Below are positions 43,301-58,300 of a DNA stretch of 64,000 bases, in pieces; the stretch's first letter is position 1; each line of letters starts with the position of its first letter. Position numbers and translations under genes: made by a program. The notes below the pieces were generated by a model. The model was not told the DNA's origin. It did no database searches and saw only the letters and a list, made by a program, of their open reading frames with translations. The stretch spans positions 2,294,001 through 2,358,000 of the forward strand of contig OZ017756.1 in NCBI GenBank assembly GCA_963969365.1, read 5' to 3'. The stretch is from Asterochloris sp. CNOR1. Taxonomy: Eukaryota; Chlorophyta; Trebouxiophyceae; Trebouxiales; Trebouxiaceae.

Positions 43301-46300
43301 TCCTAAATCTACTCAGGTGGCGCTGTTCCCCTCTATCAGCTGGCGCGTGCTGATGTACACCCACAAGCAAACAACACAGACCAAGATTGGAGCGCAGGCG
43401 GCTTCAAGGCAGCCAGAAGCAAGCGCTATGTGAGATTGTAGATGCGGGTTGCCAAATTTTCATTGCAGAGCTGCACTCTTAGTGCAGAGCAGCACCCTTG
43501 GTGCAGTGCTTGCAGACTTTGCAGGCATGTCTTGCCCACTAGGCAGAGCCCTGGCCAGCAAACCCCCTAAAGGAACACCTGACAGTTGACAGTCGATCAC
43601 CTAAGCTACAGGTGTCTCACCGGTCAGGCGCGTCTCTGCAACGTACTCGCGCTCATACTGCAGGGGCTGCTGCAGACGTGTTGTGCGCTCCACCAGTATG
43701 GGGTGGTCCTGCAGGGCAGCAGGGGCAGAGATGAGGGACTGAGGTTGGGCCGTCAGTTCACTTCCCTTTGCAAGTCTCAGGGCAGAGGCAAATTTTTGCA
43801 GCAGCAGCAGGTGTAGCAGCAGGCGCAGGAGGCTGCTGCCAAGGAGGCTGCTCAGGAGGCTGCCAAGCATTTGCAAGCATCAGCGCTGAGGCAAATCAAT
43901 GCAGCAGCAGGCAGAGAAGGCTACAGTGAAGAGGGCGTGCTCAGGAGGCTGCCAAGTGCTCTTGGCAGCCTCCTGAGCAGTGTCCTTGGCAGTATACACT
44001 CTGTGGCAGTGCACAGAGGGCCTCAGTTGATGAGACATCAGCTAAGCGCGCTCAGCAGCCTCCTGAGCAGCCTCCTTGGCGGCATGCACTCTTCAGGGAG
44101 TGCGCACATGGCCTCATTAGTAAGACAACAGCCTGTGCATCACACACATTAAACCCCTGAATACCGTTGTGGTGGTTGTCTTTGTGTTCAGCACAGAACT
44201 TGCGCATGATGGCGAAAATCATCTGCAGAGGAGAGCAGGCTTTGTGTTGTGCTTTGACAGCATGATTCCTACACATGTTTGAGGCCAGGGTGATGCGCAG
44301 CTACTGGATAGCTGTGCACTGTTGTTTGAGCCCCCAAGGGTGCAACAACGACCTTCCGTTGAGCACAGCAGCGCGTCACTCACTCAGGTACACATCTGCC
44401 TTTGGGTCAGGACGGGACCCAGGCGTAGCATGCCCCCCTGCAATGGCTGGTGAATCATGCAACAAAGGCGCATGGCAAAGGGGCACACTGCCCGCACATG
44501 ACTTCCAGAAGTCATGCATCAGCACAGAGGAGATATGCTTCTTAAAGCCATCTCCTGACAAAGGAAAGCCATGGCTGTCGTGGCCCACCGGGGAGTTGCC
44601 ACACCTGGCTCACAGCACTGGGACAGGAAGGTTGCAACAACAGTGGTGGATGGATACTAGCCACTGCTTTGTGGTGGCTTCTCTGTGTCAGAGCTGATCC
44701 ACCAGATTCAGAAACTTCCTTGAGGGCCATGCAGCACCAAGTGAGTAGAGAAGCTATGGGACATGCATATTTCAGCAGATAGCAGGCTCAGTCAGGATTT
44801 CACCTTGCAGAGTGCCAATGCAACAATCTAGCTGGCACCACTACCACGCTGTGAGCAAGCCACCATTCAATGTGACCAGCGGTCCAGGCAGAGTGTTGCA
44901 TGCAACCCTGTGCTGAATTTGCCAGACAGTCTGCTACAAGCGGCCTGCCTTCATCAGGCACAGTGGCCACAAAAGGCGTCAGTCTTCAGGCTGACATGAC
45001 TGCTGCTCTTCTCAATACAGGCAGTCCATTGCCATGGCCTCCTCAGTGTATGCTTAGCTGGCTTGATGCAGTGAGTGCCAGATGCACTTGCATCTCAACT
45101 ATGTCCTGATGCTGTCGCCTCTTACAGCGGGTGCAGGCCTTGCATGGAGCCAGATGTCAGAACAATGAGCATCATTCCAGGCTGAGGCACCTTCATGCTG
45201 TGAGCAAGCTGCCAAAGCAGCATGTTTCATCATGAAGACGACCTTCGTAAATCAGCCGCGTAAAGACATTGAGCCCCGGAGGTTGCGACAGCCAACCTCA
45301 ATAAAGCAGCATGTCCCCTACTCAGACACCCATCTACCTCTATGCCAGGACAGGTCCTAGGCGCAGCACACCCTCCAGGGATGGCTGGTGGATCATGCAA
45401 TAGAGGCACCCTGCAAAGGGGCACACTGGACCCCATGCTTGACTTCTTGGAGGTCATACATCAGCACAGAAGGGAGAAGCTACTTGAACCCAGCTGCGTG
45501 ACAGAGGCAAGCAATGGCTATTGTGGCCCACAACGGAGTTTCGACACCTGGCATGTAGCCATGTGGCAGAAAGGCCGCCACAACAGCGGTGGACCAAAAC
45601 AAGCCACCGATGTTGTGGTGGCCTTTCTGTGTCATGACTATACGCCAGGTGAAACTCAAGCTCCATGGAGGGCTATGCAGCACCACGCGAGTGGGGAGGC
45701 CACCAGACATGCAGTTTCAGCAGATAGCAGCTCCAGTCAGACACTGAGCTTGCAAAGTCACAATACACTTTCCCAGCCGGAGCTCAGCTGCCACACTGTG
45801 GGCAAGCCACCAGGCGCATCCACAACATGACAACCCAGCACAGGTAGAGTGTTGCATTCAAGTCTATGCTAGCTTTGCCAGACAGTCTGCTACAAGCGGC
45901 CTGCCTTACTCAGGCATGGTGGCTACAAAAGGCAGGCCACCGCTGTTGTGGTGGCCTTGCTGTGTCATGGCTTTACACCAGGTGTTAGAACTTCCTGAAG
46001 GGACATGCACCACCAGGTGAGTGGGGAGGCTGCGAAGCATGCATGTTTCAGCAGGTAGTAGCTCCAGTCAGACATTCCCCTCGCAGCGTCTCAGCACAAC
46101 CTTCTAGCCGGCGCCACTGCCACGCTGGAGCAAGCCATCATGCAATTGCACAGCGTGCCTTGTGGCGAGGTGAGAGTGTTGCATACAACCCTGTGCTGAC
46201 GCTGCCAGACAGTCTGCTACAACCTGCATGCCTGGACCAGGCACAATGGGTACAAAAGGCAGGCCACCGCTGTTGTGATGGCCTTGCTATTTCATGGCGA

Positions 46301-49300
46301 TATGTGTGTGTGGAAAGTCTCTTGAGGCCAAGCACTACCAAGTGAGTGGGGAGGCTACAAGACTGCCTGTCTAAGAGATAGAGGCTCAAGTCAGACATGC
46401 ACCCCGAGATTCAACACAACGTTCTTCTCCATGCCACTGCCACGCTGTGAGCACGCCTCCATGCGCAATCACAACGTGTCTTGTCACGAGGTAAGAGTGT
46501 TGCAATCAACCCTGTGCTTTGCCAAACAGTCTGCTACAAGCCTGCCTTGCTCAGGGACATGCCTTGCTCAGGGACATCGGCAACAAAAGGCACCTATGCG
46601 GTGCATGCTTAGCTGGCTTAGTGTACTGAGTGCCAGACACATTTGCATCTCAACCATGTCACAATGGTGTCATCTGTTAGAGCAGATGCATGCCTTGCAG
46701 GGAGCCAGATCTCAACACAAAGGGCAACACTCCAGGCTGAAGCACCTTCATGCAGTGAGCAAGCCAAAGCAGCGCTTCTTCATCAGGACATTCTTCACAC
46801 AACGAGTTGTTGGCCTCATGCCACCTCACACCATCTTCAGAGGAGCAGTATGACATACAGCCTAAAAACATGTCAGGTGCACACCAGACCTTACTCTTGA
46901 ATACGCAAATTTGGCCTTGACTATGCAGTGAGCATGCCTGCCTGCCAGCATGCTCTGAAGAATGCTTCAGACTGCTTTGACTCAAGGCAAGCAACTTCAG
47001 AGCATCAAAGCCTTTGAGGAGTTGATGGCAGGGAGGTTGACAGCTGTCTTCAGAGTCCCAGAAAAGAGTGACAGCATGTACTGCACTTGACATCACGTTT
47101 GCAGACCGCAATTCTGGAGCAGAAGTTTTGGTACTTGCAGTGTGGCTGACGCCTCAACACAAGTGGCCCCCATCAAGAGTGTTGGGCACATGTGTGGAGA
47201 TGTCAGCCACAATTCATGCAACTTCCAAAAGGTCTACTGGCAAGGTAGTTGCTATCTTGCTGGGCAACATGCCTGGCTTGCTCTGTGAAATGCCTGCGGC
47301 ACCGCATCATGCTCCAAGCAGGCTGCAAGTGCACCATGCTGGGTCCATGACAAACGACATAGCGCTGACATCCATCCAGCAGATGCTTGGCATGGCTAAG
47401 ATGCCAACATCAGGCATGAGGGAAGACCCACTGCTGGCAGACCCTTTTCAAAGGACGGCGCCATGCAGCAGTAGTGGATGCGCCATGCAAACAGCTCAAG
47501 CAGAGCAACTGCTGACGTATTCAAGGGATCAGCAGCTCCCATGTGAACCAGAGCGCGCACTGGAAGGCACACCCTGCCACGCAGGGCGGTCCCTTCCCGT
47601 GCAACTGTGGCCCACCAGAGACCAGCTGTGTCTACCTTGATGAGAGAGCAGCACGATACTTGATGGCAGAAGAGCAATTGTGTCCTAGCCAGTGGTGTGC
47701 CCACACTGCAACTGGGCCAACTCATAATGTCCACGGTGATGCAGCCCAGAGCTGCGCTGCATGTGCAGCCCTTTTGTGCCTGGCCACTTTTCCTTGCACA
47801 CAGTGAAACCCAGCCCCCACCTGCTGGCGCCAGAAAGTCTGCTGGTGCACCAGGCGCTGCTCGCTCGCGGTAGGGGAGGGTGGGGGCCCAGCTGGGTACT
47901 CACGCCCACCAACTGAGCTCTGCATGGGGGCAGCACCAACTTTGCAGGGTCTGCACCATATGATGCAGCTACAGAAGCAAGCGTGGGGCGCGGCTGGGAA
48001 ATCGGCTGCCCTGCAAACATCAGCTTCTGCCATGCTGCCACACAACCTTATGAGCAGCCACTGGTGGACCAGCAGATGCTCAAAGCCTTAGCTTGCAGGA
48101 CTGATTGGGTGGTGTTGTCAAGCCCTGAAAGGGATGCAGGGACACGAATGAACTGCTTGCAAATGATCATACCTCTCTAGATGGGGGACCCCAGTCCCCC
48201 CCCACATGATTCCCAGAGGTGCGTGTTAGGCTTGGCTTGTCTGCCCCTGCCGCAGGCTTCTCCACAACTGCCATAGTTTCAGCCGCTCTGACTTGAGGTC
48301 TTGGGGGCAGTGCAGTCGCCGAGGGCTCACTGCTGACGCGCCTGTGACTGGCAGGCTGACTGGTGGTGGCAGGAGCAGCAGGCGTGGGAGTCTGCCTGCG
48401 CTCTGCAGCTGTGGGCGGCCGCTGCTCAGCAGCTGCAGCAGCACTCTCCCAGGCTGCATTGACTGCAGCTGCATCTGCCGGGGTGGAGGCTAAGGCAGCC
48501 AACACTGAGGCACGGGCGGCAGAGCCGGCTGCTGCTGCCTGTGCGCTGCCAGCAGCAGCCAGCTCAGTGTCAGCAGTGGCGCCCTGCGGAGGTGCCTCAG
48601 CCCTGACGGGCACTGCGGCAGGGCTGGCACGCCCGCCGCTGGCAGCAGCACGAGGCCTCTCCCCCCTGGCATCCTGCTTAAATGCTGCTGTCGTGGCAGC
48701 GCTCTGCTCTGCCCGCTGCTCTGCCTGAGGCCCATGTGCGCCCTGCAGCGCCCCCTTCTGTGGCCCATCAGGACCCAGTGGGCCTTGAGGGCCCTGCAGC
48801 AGCCCCTCCTGCTGCACCGCAGGAGCCTCAGCAGCAGAGGGCTGCTCAGCCTGGGTCTGCTGCTGCTGCCGCTGCCGCTGCCAAAGGTCATGGTCGTGGG
48901 CATCAGCAGCCGTAGCCTGAGGCGCCTGTGCATCGCTGTGGCCGCCCTGCCGCTGCCAGTCTCGGACCTCATGACCAGCAGCAGCACCAAGCTCCTGCTG
49001 TGCAGAGGCCTGCACCTGCCTGGTACCAGCTGGTGCCTCAGGCCTGGCCTCAGTCTGCTGGGCAGGCTTTGGCAGGATCTGGGTGCGGGACATGCGCAGC
49101 TGTCCCAGCTGTACAACCGGGCGTGAGGCAGCTTCTCCCTCAGCTGCTGCGTGGGAAGCCATGTCCTTCTGAGGATCTGATGCGCTGGGCTGCTGAGCTG
49201 CAGTGGCAGTGGCAGTGGCTGCCTGGTGAGGCTCATCCCCTGCAGCACAGCAGTGCTCACTGGAGCAGCCGGCTTGTCCAATGTGGTGGCAGTGGACTGG

Positions 49301-52300
49301 CAGTGGACAGGCAGTGTGTGCACAGCAGGACATGCTGCCAATGTGACTAGTCAGCAACAGAGTGCTGCGACAGTAGAGCACAAGGCCCAGTCCTGCACGG
49401 CAGGGGATGCACCAAAGCAACATTGCAGGCCCAGCAAGAGAAGCCAGCTGGCAGGTAAGACTGACTGGCCACCAGACCAGCTGAGCATGCACTCTTGAGG
49501 GGTGAATTACTTCAGTCGCTGGCTGGCCTGGCTGTGCCAGTCCCACAAAGTGCACTGCTCCTGCCAACACTCCAGCACAGCTCAAACAGGTGCCCACCTG
49601 CGGGTGGCCCTGCTGCCACCTGGCGCCCAGCCTGCGCCTGTTCCCACTGAGCTGCCAGGGTGCTGACCCTTGTGGCTGAGTAGGGCTGCTCCTGCTTGCT
49701 GGGCCTGCCTGACTTGTTTGCCCCTTCAGCAGCTTGCTCTTCAGGCTGCGTGTTGCTCTGCAGAAGACGTAAAGGGTCCAGCTCAGCATGTTCCTTGCCC
49801 AGATGGTGAGCTGCCCTGGCTGATGGACTGCAGCATCCCCCTCTCACAAACAGACCAGGGAGAAAGCTTGTGGACAGCGAGCAGATAAGGCTGCATCCTG
49901 CATTGACTCAAGAGCTTGTCAGCGGGTTGAGGGCAAAACCCTTGTGCTGGTGGAACCCTGCCCGGGGTTTGCAGCGCACACCAAGGCCTTGGCACACAGA
50001 AACACTCTGGCAGCACGTTGTGAAGTTCAAAGAGCAGCCCATGCTACATGCGCTATTTCTTCGCCAATGTGCCTGCAAAGCAATTTGGACAATGCAATAG
50101 ATTTGCAATTGCACCCTGACAAAGCTGTCTGCTGAATTTACCATGAGCGGTGATGCTGATGCGAAGTGGTTCAACAACAAAATTGCAGCAAAAAGCCAGT
50201 TCTGTGCAGCACATTTGCAGCGAAATGCCACTTCTGTGCAGCGTTGTTGCAACCCTTGGCCGCAGCCTTGCTAATGGTATCTGCAGCAGACTGCTGGGCC
50301 TGCATAGAGAATTGCAGTGGCTTAGTATCCAGATGACATTGATCAGCTTCTGACCCTGTCCTTCTTAAGCTTGCAAAAGCCAGCAGTCGTGCAACACATG
50401 TCTTTTTGCAGACAAGTAAGATGCACCTTGACTGCCTGTGCAGCAGCCAACCTGCAAAAGGAGTTCTTCTCATGCACTTTGTGGCACATGAAGACATGCC
50501 GGTGGAGGCTTTGGCATCAACTTGAGTCAAGACAGCGCTTGCATCTTGCCGATCAACAAAGTGACACGCCTCCAAGTGTCTTGCAAGCTCAGCAGCCGCC
50601 TGTCAATATAGCAGACAGACTCTTTGAGGCATCAAAGCATATGCTGTAATGCCTCAGAAGTATGCCGACTAAATTGCAAGCAGCAAGATTCTCACATGTG
50701 GCAACATGCACCCCAATGACTTAGGGTCCTCAGGAAGGCTTTGAGAATGCTCAGCTTTGAGCAGAAAGGTAATGATGCAGGCCCATACAGCGCAGCAATC
50801 AGCTCCCTAGATGGATTGACGCTTGACAAAAGATCTGGACCCACTCAAGCCGGGGCCACCACTTGAAATCTGAGCTTCATCTATAAAGGGGAGTCAGTGC
50901 ACCCTGTTGGCATGCCAAGCTGGCAGGCCACACTCAGGGGGCTCACAAGACAATCATGAGATCAAAAGAAATCAGCTCACAGATGCAGTCTTGTGGCCCT
51001 CACATCCCTTGGTCATTACTCCAGTACTCAGTTCAACCTACGGGCTCGGCCCCTGAGCCCAGTCCATGCTTTCAAGAGCAGCTTCAGCTCTGCAACTTGC
51101 TGCATGGGCTCCCAGTATACACCCAGGTGGACAGGCTCAACACATTGGGCTGTTCTGCAACCCTGGGTTCCAAACCAGCATAGCCACATGGGCTGTGCTT
51201 GCTTGAACTCAGGAGTTGCAGAACCACCCAGCGGTTTGCCAGCATGCTTTTGCAGCAAGCTACATGCTGTGGGGCCGCCTGCTCATTGCAGGTCCCCAAA
51301 TCTGATCCTGCGGCAGCGCATCCCAGGTATGGTGAAAAGCCCAGGTTGAGCCAATTCCAATAAGCTCACCTGAGTCCCAGCTCAGCTCCCTGGGCCAAAG
51401 GACCCAACAATTTGAGCCCTCTTGTCAGACTGGACGTACCAGATGCAGCACTGCCCACATGCAGCACGGTGCGATGTTCAAAGAAAGGTAAAGGCATCAT
51501 GCAGTCCTTCATCGACGCACCTGCAAAGCGGGTTGGGCAATGCACTAGAGTTGCAAGCTACCCCCAGGAAGCAGTCTGCTGAAGCTCGCAGGTGGGCGAA
51601 TGGCTGCTGCCAGTGGTACATCAACGATGTTGCACTGAATCGCCAGTTCTGTGCAGCAAACTTGCACTGAAATGTCAATTCTGTGCAACAATGTTGCAAA
51701 ACAATGGCAGCAGACTTGCCCACTTGGTACGTCAGCAGCAGCTTGTGTTGGAGAGGCAACTTCAGTAAGCAGCTTAGTCTCCAGCTGACATCAACCAGCC
51801 TCTGACCCAATTCCCCCAAAGCTTGCAATGTCGAAAATTGTGCAGCACATGTTCAAGATAAGCAGGCAGGGCGCACCTTGAGTGTCGCAAAGGCACTCAA
51901 ACCTGCAAAAATAAAAACTCCTCTGCAGGACATGCCCTTCAAGTTGCAGTGGCATGCCTGTGAAATGTTCGGCAGCTGACTGGCCTGAGACAGCGCTTGC
52001 ACCTTGCCGACCAATACATTGACACACCCTGAAGTGTCTTGCGGGCTCTGCAGCCGCCTTTCAATGTGCAGGCAGACTTCTTTAGGCATCAATGTACTAG
52101 GCGACATTCCCTCATGTGGCAACAAGCACGCCAAGAAGAGCACTGGAGGCCCTCGTGAAGGCTTCAGGGATGCTCTGCTGTTGAGGTAAAGTGATGATGC
52201 AGGGCCCCTGTTGGGCAGCAGTAGGCTCTAAGAGCAGAATGGCTTGATGCTTAGCAACAACATCTGCACCCACTTCAGCCGGGGTTGAAGTCTGACATTC

Positions 52301-55300
52301 ATCTGGAGATGAAAGTCAGTCCAATTTGTTGACCTGTCAAGCGGGCAGGCCACACCCAGGGGGCTCACAAGACGGGTCTTGAGAACCAGAGATCAGCTCA
52401 GATATGCATTCTTATGGCCCCTTACACCCCTTGGAACTCGATGCACTGGTCAGCCAACCTATGGGCTGAGACCATGACCCCTGTCCATGCCTTGGCACAC
52501 TGCCAATATGAAACATGTGCAGCTCTGAAACAAGCTGCAAGGGCCCCTAGCCTGTCCCCAAGCCCTCAGGCTCAACATCCCAGGCTCTTCTGCAATTCCT
52601 TAATCCTGCTTTGAGGAAAGGTGACTTGCTGCAGATACATGCTGGCAAAATGCTGGGTGGTCTAACAGTTTCTACCACTTCAAGCCAGCACAGGCCATGT
52701 GGGCTGTGGTAGCTTGAAGTGAAAGGCACTGGTACACTACCCAGACATCTGGCTACATTTTTTTGCAACAAGCTACACGCTCTTGGGGTGCCTGCTCTTT
52801 GGAGGTGCCCGGGAGTCTGTTGCCAGACAACCCAGGTATGGTACAGGACCCAGACTGACCTGATCCCATTTAGCTCAGCTGCCTGAGCCAATGGACTCAA
52901 ACACATGGAGCCCTCTTGCCAGAGCAGCTCAGCTCCCTGAGCCAATTGACTCAAACACATGGAGCCCTCTTGCCAGACCGGACGTCAGAATGCAGCACTG
53001 CCACCAGCTGTCTGTGAGCATTCCATATTGTAGCTACACTCCTGGCTAATGGCATGCCCAAGTTCCTTGGTCCTTGTGACAATCCAGCCCGCCACAGATT
53101 GCATAGCTTCTGCCCTTTACTGCCTAGCTCTGCACCTCCTGCAAGTTGCTTCATGCCCACTCAAATGCCACTGAGCTGGTGTCGCTCCGCCCTGAGCTGC
53201 CATGGCCCCAAACACCTTTGACCCTCCCTGGCCAGCCAGGCAAGATGCAGCACTGCATGTGCCCAGCATTGCCCTCTGCCTCCAAACCACACTCTGCAAT
53301 GCCCACAGCCAAGCTCACCATGCGTTCCCCTGGGGTTCCAGGCTCCTCGATGCCCCCCTCCCGTTCCTGGACGCCCATGGTGTTGGACTCGGAGGCGGTC
53401 TCCACGAAGGCGTCGCTCGGGTGGGGCCCCGCTTGTGAGCCCAGGTCGGTCAGGGGATGCTCCATCGTGGCACCTGCAGCCCCCGTCTCCTGCTGCTGGG
53501 GGCCACTCTGCAGGCAGACATGGTTGATGCAATCTTCATAGAAGGGCAGAGGCATTTGTGCAAGGCAATGCGCCTTGAGGCTGCAGCAAGCACCTGGTGA
53601 CCGGTGCGACGGCGGCTGGTTTTGGCTGATGGGCAGGCTGGCTCACCAATAGGCATGCTGTGATGCCCACACTTTCAGCACACCATAGCTCTAGGTGCCA
53701 AAGTGGATGAAAGACTGCCAAACATGCAGATGAAAGCATCAGGGGTGCAGTCAGGACTTGTGCAGTGCACTTGCTTGGTGCCACCCACTTGCAAGCCCTT
53801 TCCAGAATGACTTGATGCACTTGCTTAGTATCAAGCTACACGAACGACCCTGCCAGAATGACTTGATGCAACAGGCTTGTGGCATCAAGTCATTTTGGAA
53901 GGGGGTTGCTATTGGGTGAACACCAAGCAAAGACATCAGGAATCAGAGAGCTTGGCAGTCAGCACACCCCCAGACATGCATGAAGGCCATGGCCATGTCA
54001 AACTGAAGGCTTCATATGTGAGTGAGCTCTGCTGCAAACTGGCAATACCAATACGGGTCACACATCAGTAGCAGGCATGGCACCACGCAATTGAAGGCAC
54101 CCCAATTGTCTATGCTGGCATCACGCAGCACTGCCTGGCATGATCAGGCAGTCACACGTGGCACTAATCCAGGCAATCCAGGTGTCTCCTGTACTGTGTG
54201 GGGCTGTGCGTCATGCTTGAGTGCACAGACTGCTGGTCCAGGGATGGCTTTGCAGCCATATGGGGCAGAAATCTTGGAGTGGCCATTATGTATGTGTCCC
54301 TCTGTAGAAGTGTGGCAGCAGTGACAAGTAGCACATGTAGCACCCCTGTCAAAGGTGCTTCTGAGGCTGATCACCTACTGTGCATGTTCATTGAACAGCA
54401 CCAGATCACCAATAGAACAGTTTCTGTGTGCACACACATCAGGGGTGCAGTCAAGACCTGTGCATTGCGACAGTTGCAGTTGGTAACAGCTTCAAGTCAT
54501 GCTGGATGTTGCAACAGGATGCACAAGCTAGCAGACAGATTGCATGTCAAAGTCAGCTAGCTCCCAGACATTCAATCAAGCACAGCCATGTCAGAGTCAA
54601 CGCCACATGTTATTCAGTAGGCTCTGCGCAGAGGTTACTAAGTAGTGAAGCATTGACAGTCACATGGCATGCTGCCAAATTGCAGCTGGTGCTGATCACC
54701 CGGCATCAGGCATGGCACCAAGCAGTGTAGTGGACGCCAAAACATTCAGTGCTGCTACCAGGCAGCACTGCCTGGCATGAACAGGCAGTCATGCACACCA
54801 TAGATCATTCAGGCATCTCTTGCACCATGTGGAGCCATTGGAGGAGCAGTCAGTTTGCGGGTTGGAGTTAGCATACCTGCAGCTGCAATGAGGCATGGCC
54901 ATGTCAGCATCATGACGTCACTACTCCGCAAATTCTGCAAAGAGCTGACTGAATAATGACGCCTTGAGGTTGACATGGCATGCTGCAAATTCGCAGTTGT
55001 TGCTGGTCACACATCAGCAAACAGGCATGACACCAAGCAGCATAGACAGACGCCAAAAGATGCATGCTGTTCCCATGCAGCAGTGCCTGCTTATGCCAGG
55101 CAGTGCTGCATCCGGAACATCCTGGATCATTCAGGTGTGTCTTGCACTCGAGACTCTTTGAGTCTTTCAGGTTGCAGAGCAGCAGAGCAACTCTGGTGGC
55201 ACACAGGTCAGCCTGCTGCTGCGATGCAATTCTGAAGCTGCCTGCTGCTGAGCTGCCAAGTCCTCTGCTGCTCAACTGACGGGCATCATCCCACCACTGC

Positions 55301-58300
55301 ACCAGCAAGGTTGCATCTAATATCAGGCGCTGTTGTAGGCAGGCCACAGGGGTGAGAGAGACAACAACACTAGCTGGTGAGCCACTTGTGTCTGTCACAG
55401 CTTTCTTGTTTGTGTAGGAGGCATGATGCTGCAGCACACCTGTTGCACAGCATTGCCGCTGTGTGCATGACAAGCTGTAGTGGCTACAGCTGGCCAGCAC
55501 GTGAGGGCGGCACTAGCAACCTGGAGCTTGTGTGCCAGCTGCACCATGCATCGGCTCTCTGGGCGTCGGTAGAGCGAGCCAATGCTGGCATGCAGGACAA
55601 ACAAGGGTACTCAGAGCTTTGCATGTGGTCCACGCAAAGCTCTGAGAAGCCTGGCTCGTCCTGCATGCAATCTGCAAGGCACAACATGTGGCCTGAAAAA
55701 GCCCTTTGTGGGGCTGCGCGTCATGCCTGACTGTGACGTGTCGCTGTCTGGGGAGGCCATTGCAGCCACATGGGATGAAATTTAGATGGGCCATTGTGCT
55801 ACAGGAGCAATGTACAGTGAGCCAGACTGCCCAACGTGACGCCCTGACAAAGCCTCGCCTTTCCTGTCAGCTGCCAGAGTAAGGGCATCTGCAGCTCTGA
55901 CACGCCTTACTCTCATAAGCCAGCAGCAGCATCCAGCAGAGTGCCGTGCACATAGACATCATGCACGGTAGACTTGCATGCAGTTCAGCAGCATCATAGA
56001 TCCTGCTGAGCTGAATGCAAGCTGTGCATGTAGTCTATGTGAGATTGGGAGCATGGCCTGCCGAGCTGAGTGGCGCCATCAATGAGCCCACACTGCCTGA
56101 CATGTCACCCTGCTCCCCCTGACAAAGTCTTGCCCCTGCTGTCAGGTGCCAGAGTGAGGGCAGCCCCAGCTCTGGCACACAGCTCTCTCAGAACCCAGCA
56201 GCAGCAACTAGCAGAAGGCTTCAACCAGCCTTTGCAGGCCGTGCTGTGCTCCCAAGCGCCTCAGACGTCATGCACGGGCTTGCACAAAGGTTCAGCAGCA
56301 TCATAGAACCTGCTGATCTGGGTGCAAGCTGGTCATGAGGTCTGTGTGCGCTTGGAAGCATGGCCTGCTGAGCTGTGTGGGTCCATCAACAAGCCCAAAC
56401 TGCCCAATGTGGCAACCTGCTCCCCCTGGCAAAGTCTTGCCTTGGATGTCAGCTGCCAGCGCAAGGGCAGCTCCAGCTCTGGCACACATTGCTCGCATAA
56501 CCCAGCAGCAGCACTCAGGCAGAGTGCTTCAGTTAGAGTTTGCAGGCCATGCCTGCTGTCAGCTGCGGTCGTGCACCAAGCGCACTCTGTGCAGCAGCAC
56601 TTGAGAGCCCGCTGACCTAAGAATGTCCACCAAAGAGCTTGCAAGGTCTGACATGCTGCCCTCCTCGACACACAGCCCACCAAACCCATCTAACATGCAA
56701 TACCCGCTGATGTGCACAGGCTTGGCTGCGTATCAAGCCCATGCACAACATCCACTGCTGTTCACAGGCTTTGCTGCGCATCAAGCCCATGCCCAAGCGC
56801 AGAAAGCCCTGCAAGCCTCGAATCCTACTGAGCTGAACAGGTACATCAAGGCGCCCACGCTACCTGACACAGTGCCCTCCCCCACACAACCCTCCCCCAC
56901 ACAACCCAGAAATGTCAGCAGGAGGCAAATCCCTGGTCACCTCCACAGCCTCAACAGTGCTTGTGGCTGCCTGCATGGCCAGCCAACCCATAGGGTTGCG
57001 CCCACTTGTTCTGAGCCCACTCGCTCAGGCAACGATCGATTTGCAGGCGCCACCACGCCTTAGTGTAAGCCATTAGCGCTCCACACCCCCACTGACCTGA
57101 AGAGACTGTGCAGTGCTCTCGGTTGCCAGCGCAGGGGGCCGATGCTCCACAACGCCTCCAGTCAGGATGGGCTGGTCTGACACCCTTAGCACCTCCCAGT
57201 CCTCGCTGTGCAGCCGAGTGTGCTGCGCTGGGACAGCAGCTGCCTCAGAGGTCTCAGGGGCAGAGGTAGCGGGAGCAGCAGCAGCAGAAGCCGAGGTGGC
57301 CAGCCGTCCCGCTGTGCTGGGGCCAGCGGTGGCAGCAGGTTGGGCTGCAGCTGTGGTCGTGGCTGTGGCAAAGGTGCTGGGTCCAGGCTGCCAGGCCTCC
57401 GTCTGGACCATGCCAGCCCAGTGCTCAGGGGGGCTTACTGGCTGGAAGCGCTCCCTCAGGGGACCCGGCTTGAGGTCTGAGGTCCAGTGCTGGGGCGCGC
57501 CTGCAGCCACTGAGGGGGATAGGTGTGCTCGAGAAGTGGGGAATTGAAGTGTCTGGAGAGGTGGGGTTGTGGGCTGAGAAGGCAACCTGCCTGAAGGACT
57601 CAGACAGGTGTGTACTCTTCAGGGACATCAAAAGATGTGAGTCTCTAGCATCTGAATTGAGTTCATGCTGGCTGCTCTGTTTCCACTCTTGAGTGCTGCA
57701 CTGTGACAATTTTGCCACAGTGCCAAGGCTCAAGAGTGGAAACCAGTGCCAAGGCTCACACAAAAATTGCCTCAAATGCCCACACAGGGTGCAGCAATGT
57801 ACACGCGCCCACTGCAGAGTGCACGTGTTACCATCTTGGGGATCTGCCAGGAGCCAATCAGAGGTGAGGTTGTTTTGCAAAAGTGAGCAGCAAGCACCGC
57901 CACAGCTATAGTGGCTTGCATGATGACCCCTTTTGAAGCAGCTGACTTCCTCAGCTGCTGTCTGGACGACGTGGCAGGCAGAGGTGCACCGCAAGCAGTG
58001 CAGAAGCCGTCCACAACCACCCAGCTGTTGGTCCAGATTTTCTTGTACATTGCTTCTTGAACAGGAGGTGATCCTGCTGGTGGGTTTGAAGCAGGTGCCA
58101 ATCAAGCACCCTCTGCCTGAACACAACGCACCTGCTGGTCTGCATGCAGCTGTGCGCTCTTGGCAACATGCACTGCAAGACTTCAAACATGACCCATGGT
58201 GCCAGGTGGCCACCTGGCACTCCGCCTGGCAGTCCAAGCCCCTGCCCCTCCTCAAAGAGTGGGTTCTCCTGCTGCTGACTGTAGACTGGAGTCCTGTCCT

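Noticed and set aside
44165-44222. Exon MIFAIMRKFCAEHKDNHHN of the giant gene
   Set aside because: It would take phase 0 to phase 1, whereas the exons at 47821 and 43708 already join directly in phase 0. It may be chance.
44376-45500. Minus-strand frames with PLCHAPLLHDSPAIAGG-type peptides as tandem exons
   Set aside because: The matching copy near 45400 keeps the DNA similarity but not the frame, so this is duplicated non-coding sequence.
47068-47640. 190-codon plus-strand open frame
   Set aside because: No motif, odd composition, no splice partners, and it lies inside a minus-strand intron next to duplicated sequence.
48363-48915. Long plus-strand Ala/Arg/Pro-rich frames opposite the giant gene's largest exon
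   Set aside because: They are antisense shadows of the GC-rich Gln/Ala-coding exon 48173-49239, which is phase-linked to its neighbours.
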